Shown in pieces: positions 44,234-52,598 of a stretch of DNA of 64,000 nucleotides (position 1 is the first letter of the stretch; each line of letters opens with the position of its first letter). The stretch lies in IMG/VR virus record IMGVR_UViG_3300038454_000106, positions 1-64,000 of that record. One strand, written 5' to 3'. A model generated the notes under the pieces. It was not told the DNA's origin. It saw nothing but the letters and a program-made list of their open reading frames with translations, and did not search any database. A program made the position numbers and the translations under genes. The stretch comes from a virus.

Positions 44234-44505
44234 CGTGGGCTTCCTTTCTTGGGAACCAGCAAGATCGTCAGCTCGCAGTCGAGCGCATCGGCGAGTCTTG
44301 CCAGCGTACTGACCGACAGGTTCGCGTCGGCTCCAAGGATCTGAGACACACGGCCCGCGGTCACCCCGAGTCGCTTGGCCAGCTCGCGTTGCGTGATGCC
44401 GCGGCTCTCCAACGCGTCGGCCAGCACCAGCGCGACCGCTGCGAGCGCGCGCTCCTTGACGAACGTCCGGTGCTCCTTGGGGCTACGCTTCCGCGTTGTC
44501 GGCAT
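44230..44505 (-). CDS. XRE-family HTH regulator
   Basis: 91 residues. LADALESRGITQRELAKRLG followed by VTAGRVSQILGADANLSVST is a standard HTH_3 (Xre/Cro) domain at about 28-82. Short repressor or antitoxin type. The next gene is coupled by ATGA, so an antitoxin-like pairing with the family Y protein is possible but not shown. Confidence 0.85.
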   Translation of the reverse strand: MPTTRKRSPKEHRTFVKERALAAVALVLADALESRGITQRELAKRLGVTAGRVSQILGADANLSVSTLARLADALDCELTILLVPKKGSPR

Positions 44506-44532
44506 GGAGCCGAAGTTAACACTTGCATAAAC

Positions 44533-44721
44533 CTAAAGCAAGTGTCGCTCCTCGACGGTGAGGGTGCGGCCCGTGGCCTGAGCTGCGTACACGCGCCCGG
44601 TCTCGGTCCGCTTGATGGTGTCGACGTAGACCTCGACGGCATGCATGCCGCAGCTCTCGTCCCAGCCGTGCTCACCCTTCACGCGGCCACAGGCCATGCA
44701 GACGACGGCGACGTTCCTCAC
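44533..44721 (-). CDS. Small zinc-knuckle-like protein
   Basis: 62 residues, GTG overlapping the upstream stop (GTGA). VVCMACGRVKGEHGWDESCG gives Cys for a possible zinc knuckle. Function unknown. Confidence 0.65.
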   Translation of the reverse strand: MRNVAVVCMACGRVKGEHGWDESCGMHAVEVYVDTIKRTETGRVYAAQATGRTLTVEERHLL

Positions 44722-44909
44722 TGGAGCACCACCTCGTGCCACTCCAGCTCGAGATGAACGGCCGCCAGGATCGACGCCTCGATCTTGGCGGCGAGCAGGC
44801 ACCGGTCGTCGGCCGTCATGCGGACCCGCGTGGCCATGACGTCGGCGATCCGATCACCCTCCTGGGCAGCTAGCTCGCGGACCTGTGTGGATAGCTCGAT
44901 GGTGTCCAT
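44718..44909 (-). CDS. Small helical protein, 63 residues
   Basis: Mainly helical: MDTIELSTQVRELAAQEGDR and LLAAKIEASILAAVHLELEW. Divergent from the ParB-like gene. No family recognised. Confidence 0.65.
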   Translation of the reverse strand: MDTIELSTQVRELAAQEGDRIADVMATRVRMTADDRCLLAAKIEASILAAVHLELEWHEVVLQ

Positions 44910-44985
44910 CGCTATCGACTAGCGGCCCGCGACGTCATGCGGCGCCCCCAACAGGGGAGGCGTGAGATCCGACGACGAGAGGACC

Positions 44986-45001
44986 ACTCCCGCCGTCGGG
45001 A
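44986..45001. promoter_or_regulatory. 16-bp dyad upstream of the ParB-like gene
   Basis: CTCCCG-CCGT-CGGGAG, 6-bp arms with a 4-base centre, 48 bases before the ATG. A second, CGCTA-TCGAC-TAGCG, lies at 44911-44925. Either could be an operator or a partition-type site for the ParB-like protein. Confidence 0.4.
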
Positions 45002-45049
45002 GCCTGTAGACGGGACTCCACGACCTGGATTCAGGAGGAGGGACCCGTC

Positions 45050-45958
45050 ATGGCCGGCAACGGCAAGCACAAGCAGCCCGTGGACGCGCCGAGGACCAAC
45101 GTCTTTTGGTGCGACCCGCACCAACTCGTGATCGTCGGGCTCGACACCAGCGATACGGAGGAGCATCCACTCTGGGACGCACGTGGGTTCCAGGAGCTGG
45201 AGGAGTCCTTCGTCGTGAACATCCTCCGCAACGGCGTAGTCTCGACGATCACAGCCCGTTCCGTCGACGGGCAGCTCCAGGTCGTCGAGGGCCGTCGTCG
45301 CGTGCTGCATGCCCGCGAGGCACTGCGCCGGCAGATCGCCGATGGCATCCCCGAGGCCGAGCTACTCCGGATCCCAGTACGGACGATCCGGGGAGACGAT
45401 GCTCACCTCCTTGCGATGAGCCGAGTCGCCAACTCGTTTCGGCGCGAGGAGACGATCCTCGAGAAAGGCTTCCATGCTCAGCGGCTCCTCGCCATGGGCA
45501 GGTCAGAGGCCGACGTGGCGATCACCTACGGCGTGGATGAGACGACCGTCAAGGCGTGGCTGTCCCTGTTGGAGTCCGACACGAACCTCCGCAAGGCGAT
45601 CATCGAGGGCAAGGTGTCGCCGTCCGCGGCCTACCGGTTGGCCCGCCTTCCGCATCCGGACCAGCGCAAGGCACTCGAGGAGCTACTGGCCAGCGGCCAC
45701 GCTTCGATCCGCGAGGCGCGCCGGGTCACCGCCAAGCGCCGTGGTCACGGCGATACCGTGGGCGCACGGCGCCGGACGCTGCGAGACATGCGCGATCTCC
45801 TGCGCACGGACAAGGAGCCAGACGACTTCCAGCGCGGTGTCGTCGCGGCCCTGGATCTTGTCCTCGGCGCAGAGAGCGAGGGTCTCGATACCCGGATCCG
45901 ACGATGGACGATCGAGGCCGCCGCTCACCGCAAGCAACTGAAGGACAAGCCATCGTGA
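45050..45958 (+). CDS. ParB-like protein
   Basis: 302 residues with a strong AGGAGGAGG site. N-terminal ParB/Srx-type domain ending in VVEGRRRVLHAREAL (box II-like G-x-R-R). A segment with MSRVANSFRREETILEKGFH and then an HTH follow (GRSEADVAITYGVDETTVKA), with a helical C-terminus. ParB proteins bind centromere-like sites and spread or slide using CTP; here the GERR-type box is only partly matched. No ParA gene lies in the window. Confidence 0.75.
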   Translation: MAGNGKHKQPVDAPRTNVFWCDPHQLVIVGLDTSDTEEHPLWDARGFQELEESFVVNILRNGVVSTITARSVDGQLQVVEGRRRVLHAREALRRQIADGIPEAELLRIPVRTIRGDDAHLLAMSRVANSFRREETILEKGFHAQRLLAMGRSEADVAITYGVDETTVKAWLSLLESDTNLRKAIIEGKVSPSAAYRLARLPHPDQRKALEELLASGHASIREARRVTAKRRGHGDTVGARRRTLRDMRDLLRTDKEPDDFQRGVVAALDLVLGAESEGLDTRIRRWTIEAAAHRKQLKDKPS

Positions 45959-46818
45959 AAGTGCCGTTTGACAAGTTTGCGAGCCTCGCCAGCAATGAAC
46001 TCCTGGTGCAGCGCTGGTTCTCACTGTTTGGCTCGCCGCAACTCATCGAGCTGAGCGACGCCGTGCTGGACTGCCAAGACCAGCTCAGGATGGCTCACGT
46101 CGAGTTGACGACCGCGCTCAAGACCTTGCTGGTCGACGTCGTCCAGATCGCGACGAACACCGTCCCTGACTTCATGGACAAGACCTCACTCGACGTGATC
46201 GTGGAGGTGATGTTTACGATGCTCGTCGCCGAGCGTCGGCACCAGCGCGAGCAGCAGCGCGCGGCGCGCAGCTTCAAGCTGATCGTCGAGCCACTCGACG
46301 GCGGAGATCTCGATCCGGAGCACCTCCAGGCCGTGGCCGATGCCACTGCCGACGGCAGGCCTACTGGGGATGCTTGGCGGGCGCTCGCGGACAGGCTTGC
46401 CGCCTGCAAGCGCCCTGCGCGAGCCTGGACACCTGAGCACGAGATCCATGTCGATCTCGACGAGGACGAGGACGAGGACGAGAACGAGGACGGAATCCAG
46501 GACAAGACCACGCCTGTGCTCATGCCCGCTCCGGAAGCTCGCATAGCCCATCCACTGGAGATCGTATCGGCCACGTTGGCATGGTCACTGGGCTGCGACC
46601 AGTGTGTGCGCCTTGGACTCACCCAAGACGAGGAGGGCCATCCGTGCCAGCTCTATTTCTGTGCCTGTGCCAACAACGGGACGATCCTCGTCCAGGGCGC
46701 GATGGGCGTCCGTGCGGTACCCTGCGACGTCGTGCGGCAGGCCCCTGCCACGAGTCTAGCTCCTCAGGTCGAGGGGCTCCGGCGTGCCATCGCGGCAAGG
46801 CTTCTTGAGGAGCCATGA
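45955..46818 (+). CDS. Hypothetical protein with acidic linker
   Basis: 287 residues, GTG overlapping the ParB-like stop. A helical N-terminal domain (QLIELSDAVLDCQDQLRMAH), an acidic run (DEDEDEDENEDG) near 177, then a Cys-containing C-terminal domain (LGCDQCVRL, LYFCACANNGTILVQGA). Coupled to the recombinase by ATGA. No family recognised. Confidence 0.75.
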   Translation: MKVPFDKFASLASNELLVQRWFSLFGSPQLIELSDAVLDCQDQLRMAHVELTTALKTLLVDVVQIATNTVPDFMDKTSLDVIVEVMFTMLVAERRHQREQQRAARSFKLIVEPLDGGDLDPEHLQAVADATADGRPTGDAWRALADRLAACKRPARAWTPEHEIHVDLDEDEDEDENEDGIQDKTTPVLMPAPEARIAHPLEIVSATLAWSLGCDQCVRLGLTQDEEGHPCQLYFCACANNGTILVQGAMGVRAVPCDVVRQAPATSLAPQVEGLRRAIAARLLEEP

Positions 46819-47759
46819 AGCCACGTATGCCCGTCGAGGAGGTCCGTGCCGAGTTGATGCGCGTCATCGACCTCAACCCCAAGGCTGGCACGAAGACACG
46901 GGCCAAGCAGCGGTCCGCCGTCGATCGCTGGCTCGCGTACTCACAGGGCGATTGGTCCCCGATGACCGCGCAGGCCTTCTACAACTCCCTCCTCGCCGAG
47001 GGGAGGCTCAAGCCGCAGTCGGCGAACAACATCGTGATCAACCTGCGCTCGGTCACGAACCAGTGGGCGGCCTACCTGCAGGAGCCCAAGCTCGCCATCT
47101 TCGAAGCTGTCCAGACCAAGGACAATGAACAGCCGCTGCAGGCGATGGTGCTCGACGAGAAGCAGGCCGAGCACCTGGTGCGCCAGCGTCTTTTTGAGAC
47201 ACCCCTCGGATTGCGCGACTTCGCGATCATCATCCTGGGGCTGCAGACCGGCATGCGCCGCATGTCGTTTGCGGGGGCCACCCTCGAGAACACGTCGCTC
47301 GCCAACCGAATGATGCGCGTGCCTGTGAAGGGCGGTCGCAAATTTGACGTGCCCTTGTCGAACGCTGCCGCGCAGGCGCTCGAGCCGTGGATGGCGTGGC
47401 TCGCGGGCCATGGCATCAAGCGTGGTCCGCTCCTGTGGTCGTTCCATCCAGCGCGGATCGAGCCCAGAGAGCCTCTACGCGGCCCGCTCACGGAGCGTGG
47501 CTTCGATGAGGTCGTCGGCTACCTGCGACGAGACGCGGGCATTCAGGGGCTCACGCCTCACTCGTTCCGGCATACCTTCGTCACCTGGTGCCGGTTCAGG
47601 GACGTTCCTGCATTCATGATCGCCGCGGTGACCGGCCACGTGCTCGAGAAGTCAGTCGGTGGCGAGGGTGGCATGATCGGCGACGTCTACACCCGGCGCG
47701 AGATCGCTGGTGCGGAAGCCGCGGAGCGCATCGCGCAGCCATGGATGTTCAAGCGCTAG
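46815..47759 (+). CDS. Tyrosine recombinase
   Basis: 314 residues. An N-terminal SAM-like core-binding domain (YNSLLAEGRLKPQSANNIVI) and a catalytic domain with R148 (TGMRRM), the Lys of VPVKGGRK, H249-x-x-R252 (HSFRH), H275 (TGH) and nucleophile Y292 (DVYTRR). All catalytic residues are present. It may resolve multimers or integrate the element. Translationally coupled to the ParB-like operon, which favours resolution coupled to partition. Confidence 0.9.
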   Translation: MKPRMPVEEVRAELMRVIDLNPKAGTKTRAKQRSAVDRWLAYSQGDWSPMTAQAFYNSLLAEGRLKPQSANNIVINLRSVTNQWAAYLQEPKLAIFEAVQTKDNEQPLQAMVLDEKQAEHLVRQRLFETPLGLRDFAIIILGLQTGMRRMSFAGATLENTSLANRMMRVPVKGGRKFDVPLSNAAAQALEPWMAWLAGHGIKRGPLLWSFHPARIEPREPLRGPLTERGFDEVVGYLRRDAGIQGLTPHSFRHTFVTWCRFRDVPAFMIAAVTGHVLEKSVGGEGGMIGDVYTRREIAGAEAAERIAQPWMFKR

Positions 47760-48399
47760 CCGAGCCCGAGCCCACACCAAGCGCCACTTGGACCATGGCC
47801 ACCAGTCGCTGGATCGCGATGCCATCTTCCTTGAGCTGCTTGTTGAGATCCTCCTCCTCCTCGATGTCGCTGTATCCAGTCCCGATCCGCGCTCCGAGCT
47901 TCGCTACCTCTTGGAGGCAGATGTCCGCGACGCTGTGCATCGGGTTCCCACTGGACGTCGGTACCAAGGCCGTGAACGCAGCGGCCTGCTCCGGCGTGAT
48001 CATGTTGGCACTCATGGTAGCAACCCTCGAGAGCTTCGCGAGCCCTGGCAGCGCATAGCGCTTCAAGGCTCCATTCTGCGGCTTGCTCTTCGGCTTGCTC
48101 TTCGGCTTGCTCGTCGGCTTGCTCGGCTTGCTCTTCATGTCTGGCGTGCCGTAGTTCTCGAGCCAGGCATGCAAGAGGCTGCCCGTGATGTCGATCTGCT
48201 TCGCCATGGCGTGTTTGCTAAGGCCTGAGATCGCCATGAACTCGATGACGTGACGCTTGAAATCCTCATTCCAGGTACGATAGGAGCCCTCTCCACCTTT
48301 CCGAGGCATGATGGCGGCTTGCTCGCGCAGTACTGCAAGCAAGTGCTTGTGTTCGGAGGACAGCTCCTCCACAGTCTTCGTATTCGTATTCGGCTCCAT
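47749..48399 (-). CDS. HTH protein with Lys/Pro/Ser repeat linker
   Basis: 216 residues. NEDFKRHVIEFMAISGLSKH and AMAKQIDITGSLLHAWLENY form an HTH of the transposase-OrfA kind. A KPKSKPKSKP linker encoded by short tandem repeats follows, then a helical domain. DNA-binding is likely. It overlaps the end of the tyrosine recombinase by 11 bases, convergently. Confidence 0.7.
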   Translation of the reverse strand: MEPNTNTKTVEELSSEHKHLLAVLREQAAIMPRKGGEGSYRTWNEDFKRHVIEFMAISGLSKHAMAKQIDITGSLLHAWLENYGTPDMKSKPSKPTSKPKSKPKSKPQNGALKRYALPGLAKLSRVATMSANMITPEQAAAFTALVPTSSGNPMHSVADICLQEVAKLGARIGTGYSDIEEEEDLNKQLKEDGIAIQRLVAMVQVALGVGSGSASA

Positions 48400-48430
48400 G
48401 ATTCTTTCCTTTCCCTCTTTTTTTCAACGT

Positions 48431-48847
48431 TCAATCCAAGTTGGACAAGCGTTCGAACAGCACTCGCGCATCGAGAAACATTTTCAGATGCTCATCGAGC
48501 CACTGATCTGCGTGCTCGTTGAACAAGGGATCAATGGCTCTGACTTTCTGCTTGAGTGCGTCGACGTTGCCATTCACCTGCACGTAGACTAGCTCCTGCG
48601 TGCGTCGACCCTTCTGCCCCTCGAGTCCCACCGTGAGCTGATACATGTAGTTGTCGCAGCGGAAGAAAAACTCGGTCTCGGTCTCGCTGGGAGCTTGTCG
48701 CTTCCGCTTGGGCGACGCACGCTCCTTGAACAGCATGAACTTTGATTGGGCGTCAATGTCCCGCCCGAGGATACCAAGGCACGCCGTCTGATCCGCAAAG
48801 CCAACGAACCAGAAGCCATGTATCACAACAATCGATGGCAGGCGCAC
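48431..48847 (-). CDS. Hypothetical 138-residue protein
   Basis: MRLPSIVVIHGFWFVGFADQ at the start, a basic patch KRKRQ, then ETEFFFRCDNYMYQLTVGLE and a helical end. No family recognised. Confidence 0.65.
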   Translation of the reverse strand: MRLPSIVVIHGFWFVGFADQTACLGILGRDIDAQSKFMLFKERASPKRKRQAPSETETEFFFRCDNYMYQLTVGLEGQKGRRTQELVYVQVNGNVDALKQKVRAIDPLFNEHADQWLDEHLKMFLDARVLFERLSNLD

Positions 48848-48861
48848 GGAAGTTCCTTGTG

Positions 48862-50001
48862 CTAGACCATGAGTCCTGCGATCTGCTCTAGCTCTTCATT
48901 GAGCCGTTTCCGAGCCTCCCGTGCCTGCTGGACTTCGATCTCGAGCGGCCTGCAGTCCTCTTCGGCCTGCATCACGGCGAGCTGCGCCGTCTCAAGCGCA
49001 TCCCTGGCGATCTTGAGCCTGGCCTGTGCCGCGCGCTCACTACGGATCGCCTCGAACAGCTCCCGCATGAGTCGCTCACTCTCACCAGGCCGCGCCGGTA
49101 GAGCTGACGGAGCTGGTGGAGGCGGCACGAAGACGGGCTCCTTGATCACCATCACGGGCGAAGATGGCTCGGGTGGCTCTGGTGGCTCGGGCTTGGACGT
49201 CGGAACGACGAGCGCCTCGGCCTCGGCCTCGGCCTGCACGGGCATCGGCACCGACTCGGTGCCGTGGATCGGTACGATCGTGGCGGCACGCTTGATCGGC
49301 TTCACCGCCTCGAGCAGGCCGGGGCGCTTCGTCATGTCTATGCCAATCATGACGTCAACACGACCCTCCTCCTGCCAGCGCACGAGATCTTCGAACATGT
49401 CATGGATCTTGCGCACTGACTCGATGACCGGCGTCGTCCTCCCATTCTGGTAGTTCTCGATCGTCTGCTCCGTACATTCGAGCCGACGTGCGAGTTGTCC
49501 ACGGGTGATGCCGTCCCGGACCCGGACGTACCAGAGTGCAGCACCCCATGCCCGCGGCACGTTGTCATCGGACCATCCTGTGATGCGGATGTTCTCGCGA
49601 TCACGCTGGAGGGCTTTGACCTCGTGCTCCAGTCGACGCTCCGCTACCGCGCGCTCCTCAGGCGTGATAGGCGCTGGATTCTTCTCCTCTGGCACCCCGC
49701 GAGTCCCACGTAGCTCTGGCGCAAGCGCCTTGAGCATCCTCCACTCATCGCCTGACGGAGAGGCCTTCCCAGCGAGCCACTCGAGCATCCGGGCTTCGTT
49801 GCAGCCCTTCTGGCCGATCATCTTGGCCAGGATTCCAGGCGTCCAATCTCGCTTCTTGAGCGACCAGGCGAGCGCCTCGGGGAATGGCTTCAGCAAGTCG
49901 GCGAGCTGTGTCCGCGCACCAGTGGCAGCAGCAGCGGCGTGGAGTCGGTCAACATGGTTTGAGCGATCCTGGTGATGGTGCGCGATGCGCTGTGCCTTCA
50001 T
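48862..50001 (-). CDS. HTH regulator with C-terminal coiled coil
   Basis: 379 residues, ATG overlapping the upstream stop. An HTH_3-like segment ITRGQLARRLECTEQTIENY near 190-210, preceded by a second helical DNA-binding-like part (WTPGILAKMIGQKGCNEARM). A Pro/Glu linker separates a C-terminal coiled coil (LKIARDALETAQLAVMQAEE). Probably a transcription regulator or DNA-organising protein. Confidence 0.75.
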   Translation of the reverse strand: MKAQRIAHHHQDRSNHVDRLHAAAAATGARTQLADLLKPFPEALAWSLKKRDWTPGILAKMIGQKGCNEARMLEWLAGKASPSGDEWRMLKALAPELRGTRGVPEEKNPAPITPEERAVAERRLEHEVKALQRDRENIRITGWSDDNVPRAWGAALWYVRVRDGITRGQLARRLECTEQTIENYQNGRTTPVIESVRKIHDMFEDLVRWQEEGRVDVMIGIDMTKRPGLLEAVKPIKRAATIVPIHGTESVPMPVQAEAEAEALVVPTSKPEPPEPPEPSSPVMVIKEPVFVPPPPAPSALPARPGESERLMRELFEAIRSERAAQARLKIARDALETAQLAVMQAEEDCRPLEIEVQQAREARKRLNEELEQIAGLMV

Positions 50002-50273
50002 GGTGTCTCCTTGTCGCGGTTGATGCCAAGCCGTCGATCCATGTCTTCTGTCAGGAGCCGTCGTACCTGGCGGAGAATGTCCACCGGGTTCTCCCCGTCG
50101 ACCTCCTGGGCGATGATCTTCGCACGCAGCGCGACGGCGAGCTGGCGGTACCGATCGATCTCCTCCACCATGCGACGCGCCGTAAAGGCGTCGATGGGAT
50201 CGATGCGGTTGCGGATCTTGTCCAGCTCCTTCGAGCTGAGATCTCCTCTGGGCATGGTCCTCGAATTGGCCAT
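49998..50273 (-). CDS. Hypothetical 91-residue helical protein
   Basis: LDKIRNRIDPIDAFTARRMV and RQVRRLLTEDMDRRLGI; charged and helical. Coupled by ATGA to the following HTH regulator. No family recognised. Confidence 0.7.
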   Translation of the reverse strand: MANSRTMPRGDLSSKELDKIRNRIDPIDAFTARRMVEEIDRYRQLAVALRAKIIAQEVDGENPVDILRQVRRLLTEDMDRRLGINRDKETP

Positions 50274-50304
50274 CGGCTCCTCCCATTTTTTGTCGACGCA
50301 ATGG

Positions 50305-50763
50305 TCAGAGGTGCCCTACTTGATCAGTGGGCTCGGATGGCGTGACGACCTCAGCCACGACCTTGCCCACGACGTAGTAGCGTGCCCCCCGCTTGTCACC
50401 AACCTTGGTGATGCACCTCTTGCCAACCAGCTTGCGCAACGGGTAGCCAATGGTCCGGAACGGGACGTTCAAGGCCCGGCGGATCTCCTCGGCGCGCATG
50501 CCGTCGTGCGTCTGCAGGCACTCAAGGATCCGGACCATCATGTTCTCGAGCGCGCGCGTGCTCCTACGTCCCTTGCGCACGTGACGATGGCGCTTGCCGT
50601 CGTCGGCCACCAGGACAGGCTCATCGTGAGCAGGCTGATTGGTAGCTCGCAGGAAGGCGTCCGTAAGCTGACTGCGAGCTGCTTTCCTCGCGAGCGCTGT
50701 CACGTCGCCAATGAAGGCCTCGACGAGGCGCTGGATCTCCCCCCTGAACGCGATCTCGGTCAT
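50305..50763 (-). CDS. Winged-helix regulator
   Basis: 152 residues from the ATG at 50763 (a GTG at 50796 is possible). A basic linker (RHRHVRKGRR) then a MarR/replication-type winged helix: MMVRILECLQTHDGMRAEEI, RRALNVPFRTIGYPLRKLVG and the wing KVGDKRGARYYV. Likely DNA-binding; target unknown. Confidence 0.7.
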   Translation of the reverse strand: MTEIAFRGEIQRLVEAFIGDVTALARKAARSQLTDAFLRATNQPAHDEPVLVADDGKRHRHVRKGRRSTRALENMMVRILECLQTHDGMRAEEIRRALNVPFRTIGYPLRKLVGKRCITKVGDKRGARYYVVGKVVAEVVTPSEPTDQVGHL

Positions 50764-50865
50764 CGTTCGCAAGCTGTTTGTAAACGGATCGTACACGTGG
50801 GGCTAGCGCGTTCGCCAGAAAACACGCAGGAAGACTGAGGACACGCCCCCTTCGGGTGATAATGA

Positions 50866-51879
50866 TCAACGGTCAGACACGTGCGTGTGCCCGAGATACT
50901 CCTCCTGATAGGAGGATCTCACCGGCAGCCCCTCCACCGTGCGCCAGCCCCGCCAGATATCAGCTAACAGCGTCTTGACCATGTAGCGCACCGCTGCGCG
51001 ATGACGATGCGCATCGCTCTTGCCCCAGCCCGCCGACGACTTGCGACCCTTGTACGCGTCGTAGAAGCGCCGGTAGGGCGAGTCCACTTGCAGGAGCACG
51101 GCACCAAGCACGCCGACCATCTTCGTGCGAAGGAACTTGTTATAGGACAGCTTGACGCCCTTCTGTGGACGCGCCGCGCGCCGCCGGATCACAACGTCCT
51201 CGTCGAAGAGCAGATCGCCCTTGCGCTCGCATGACGTCCGCGCCGTCGGGTGCTCGTAGTGACCGGTGACGTCGGGGATCTTGTCGACCTCCACACCACA
51301 ACGGCAACACGCGTGGAAGGCCACCGGCGCGAGGCCTGCGAACGACCAGATCTGCGACGGGGTTGCCGCGCGGTAGATGTCGATCTCCGAGAGGATGACG
51401 CCCGCCATCGTCGGGCCGATCCCGCGGAAGCGGACCCGATCCGCCAGCAGCTCGGTGTACGCGTGGATCGTCCTCAGGTGCTGCTCGACGTCACGTAGCG
51501 CCTCGCGCTCCTCACGGTGTAGGCTCTTCGCCCGGCGCTCGAGGATCGCGAGGTCGACCTCATGGAGCTGGATCTCTGCGTCCGGTGCCTTCCGCTGCGT
51601 CCGCGCGGCGCACTGGATCCGCATGCGTTGGAGGTCGTAGAACATGCGCACCTTGCGCCGGAGTGCGAGTCGCGACTGCTCCGGGGTCCGATCGGTGACC
51701 GCGACCGGATCCGGGTTCCGGCGCCGCCCACGTTTGGGGGCCGGTTCGGCCTCTGTGGTCGGCTCGGCCCCGATCTCGGCCTGAGCGACCTCCAGCTCGG
51801 CCTCTATCTCCTCTGTGCTGGCCTTGTCGTCCTCGTCCGTGCCGGCCTTGTCGTCCTCGTCCTCGTCTGGCTCGTACAT
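50866..51879 (-). CDS. IS110-type Transposase_20-domain protein without DEDD domain
   Basis: 337 residues. A low-complexity acidic N-terminus (1-50) and a coiled coil (60-130) precede FRGIGPTMAGVILSEI, QIWSFAGLAPV, KLSYNKFLRTKMVGVLGAVL and YRRFYDAYKGRKS, the C-terminal (Transposase_20) domain of IS110 enzymes. The N-terminal DEDD RuvC-like domain that IS110 transposases need is not present. It is either a degenerate transposase or a repurposed DNA-binding protein. Its start codon lies in a strong palindrome. Confidence 0.75.
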   Translation of the reverse strand: MYEPDEDEDDKAGTDEDDKASTEEIEAELEVAQAEIGAEPTTEAEPAPKRGRRRNPDPVAVTDRTPEQSRLALRRKVRMFYDLQRMRIQCAARTQRKAPDAEIQLHEVDLAILERRAKSLHREEREALRDVEQHLRTIHAYTELLADRVRFRGIGPTMAGVILSEIDIYRAATPSQIWSFAGLAPVAFHACCRCGVEVDKIPDVTGHYEHPTARTSCERKGDLLFDEDVVIRRRAARPQKGVKLSYNKFLRTKMVGVLGAVLLQVDSPYRRFYDAYKGRKSSAGWGKSDAHRHRAAVRYMVKTLLADIWRGWRTVEGLPVRSSYQEEYLGHTHVSDR

Positions 51880-51903
51880 GGGTCCCTCCAGGGACCCATG
51901 TAC
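51874..51903. promoter_or_regulatory. 30-bp palindrome covering start codon and RBS
   Basis: Two perfect 14-bp arms (GTACATGGGTCCCT and its complement) around a 2-base centre. On the minus strand the GGAGGG ribosome-binding site is at the apex and the ATG of the 50866 gene is in the 3' arm. Folded mRNA would hide both, implying translational control. Confidence 0.75.
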
Positions 51904-51946
51904 GAAAACTCGACGACAAAGGCGGGGAGCCTTACCCTAGGAGCCC

Positions 51947-52357
51947 TCAACCACGTCGAGGGAGCTTCTTTGGCTTGCCGAGCAGGTGCTCGGCCACGCG
52001 GCTCATCCTGTCCCATGGCCCGACGAGCTGCTCTCCCCCGGGCAGCACGATCACCACCGAGTCCGTGTGGACGTGAGGGACGATCACCTCGAGCGTGGTG
52101 GGGCCCACGGACCTCGCCGATGGGATGGCAGCCCAGATCGGGATCGCGGGCTTGCGCCCGTAGACCTTCAGCCCTCGCCCTATGGCCTTCTGGCGTAGGT
52201 AATGGAACTGTGACCGATCAAGCTCCAAGAGCCGTGCGCACTGCGCCTGCGCAACGCCATGTCGACGGTACGTCTCCGCGAACAAGTAGAGCTTATCCTG
52301 CAGCTCCTCGGGAAACGAGCGCCTCTTCCTCTGCCGCCGGTCGGACCGATGGGCCAT
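51947..52357 (-). CDS. IS66 OrfA-like HTH protein
   Basis: 136 residues. RRSFPEELQDKLYLFAETYR and RHGVAQAQCARLLELDRSQF give the HTH, and the C-terminal VVIVLPGGEQLVGPWDRMSR recalls the small accessory protein of IS66 elements (v-x-L-P-G-G then a helical end). No IS66 transposase or terminal inverted repeats are seen, so it is more likely a stand-alone regulator or a remnant. Confidence 0.55.
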   Translation of the reverse strand: MAHRSDRRQRKRRSFPEELQDKLYLFAETYRRHGVAQAQCARLLELDRSQFHYLRQKAIGRGLKVYGRKPAIPIWAAIPSARSVGPTTLEVIVPHVHTDSVVIVLPGGEQLVGPWDRMSRVAEHLLGKPKKLPRRG

Positions 52358-52598
52358 TGGCTTGTCCTTCTCACGCTCGATCTGGGCGCAGAGAACGCTC
52401 GCATCCGCTTGCGCGCACTGCAGTGCTCGGGGATCCACTGCGCGATCCCGGGTGTCATCCGGAGCCCCCCCACCACTGGCCGTGGCCAGTCGCCTCACCG
52501 TCGAGGACGTGCGATCGCTAGACCCGCTGCTGAAGTTCACGGTGGTGTGAGCTTATTAGCTTACAGCGCCGTGAACAAGGGGGGATAGTTTACGGTGT
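52358..52598. other. Intergenic region with operator-like dyads
   Basis: 241 bases without a supported gene. Holds AGCT-TATT-AGCT near 52553, a TTATTAGCTTA AT-rich patch and the imperfect dyad GTGTCT-AACTG-AGACGCAC at 52591-52610. It is the probable promoter of the IS66-OrfA-like gene on the minus strand. Confidence 0.4.

Noticed and set aside
50866-52357. Complete insertion sequence
   Set aside because: The two transposase-like proteins belong to different IS families, the IS110-type one lacks its catalytic half, and no terminal repeats or target duplication were found.
51562-52521. Plus-strand frame of 319 codons
   Set aside because: Antisense to the IS110-like and IS66-OrfA-like genes and Arg/Pro-rich without structure.
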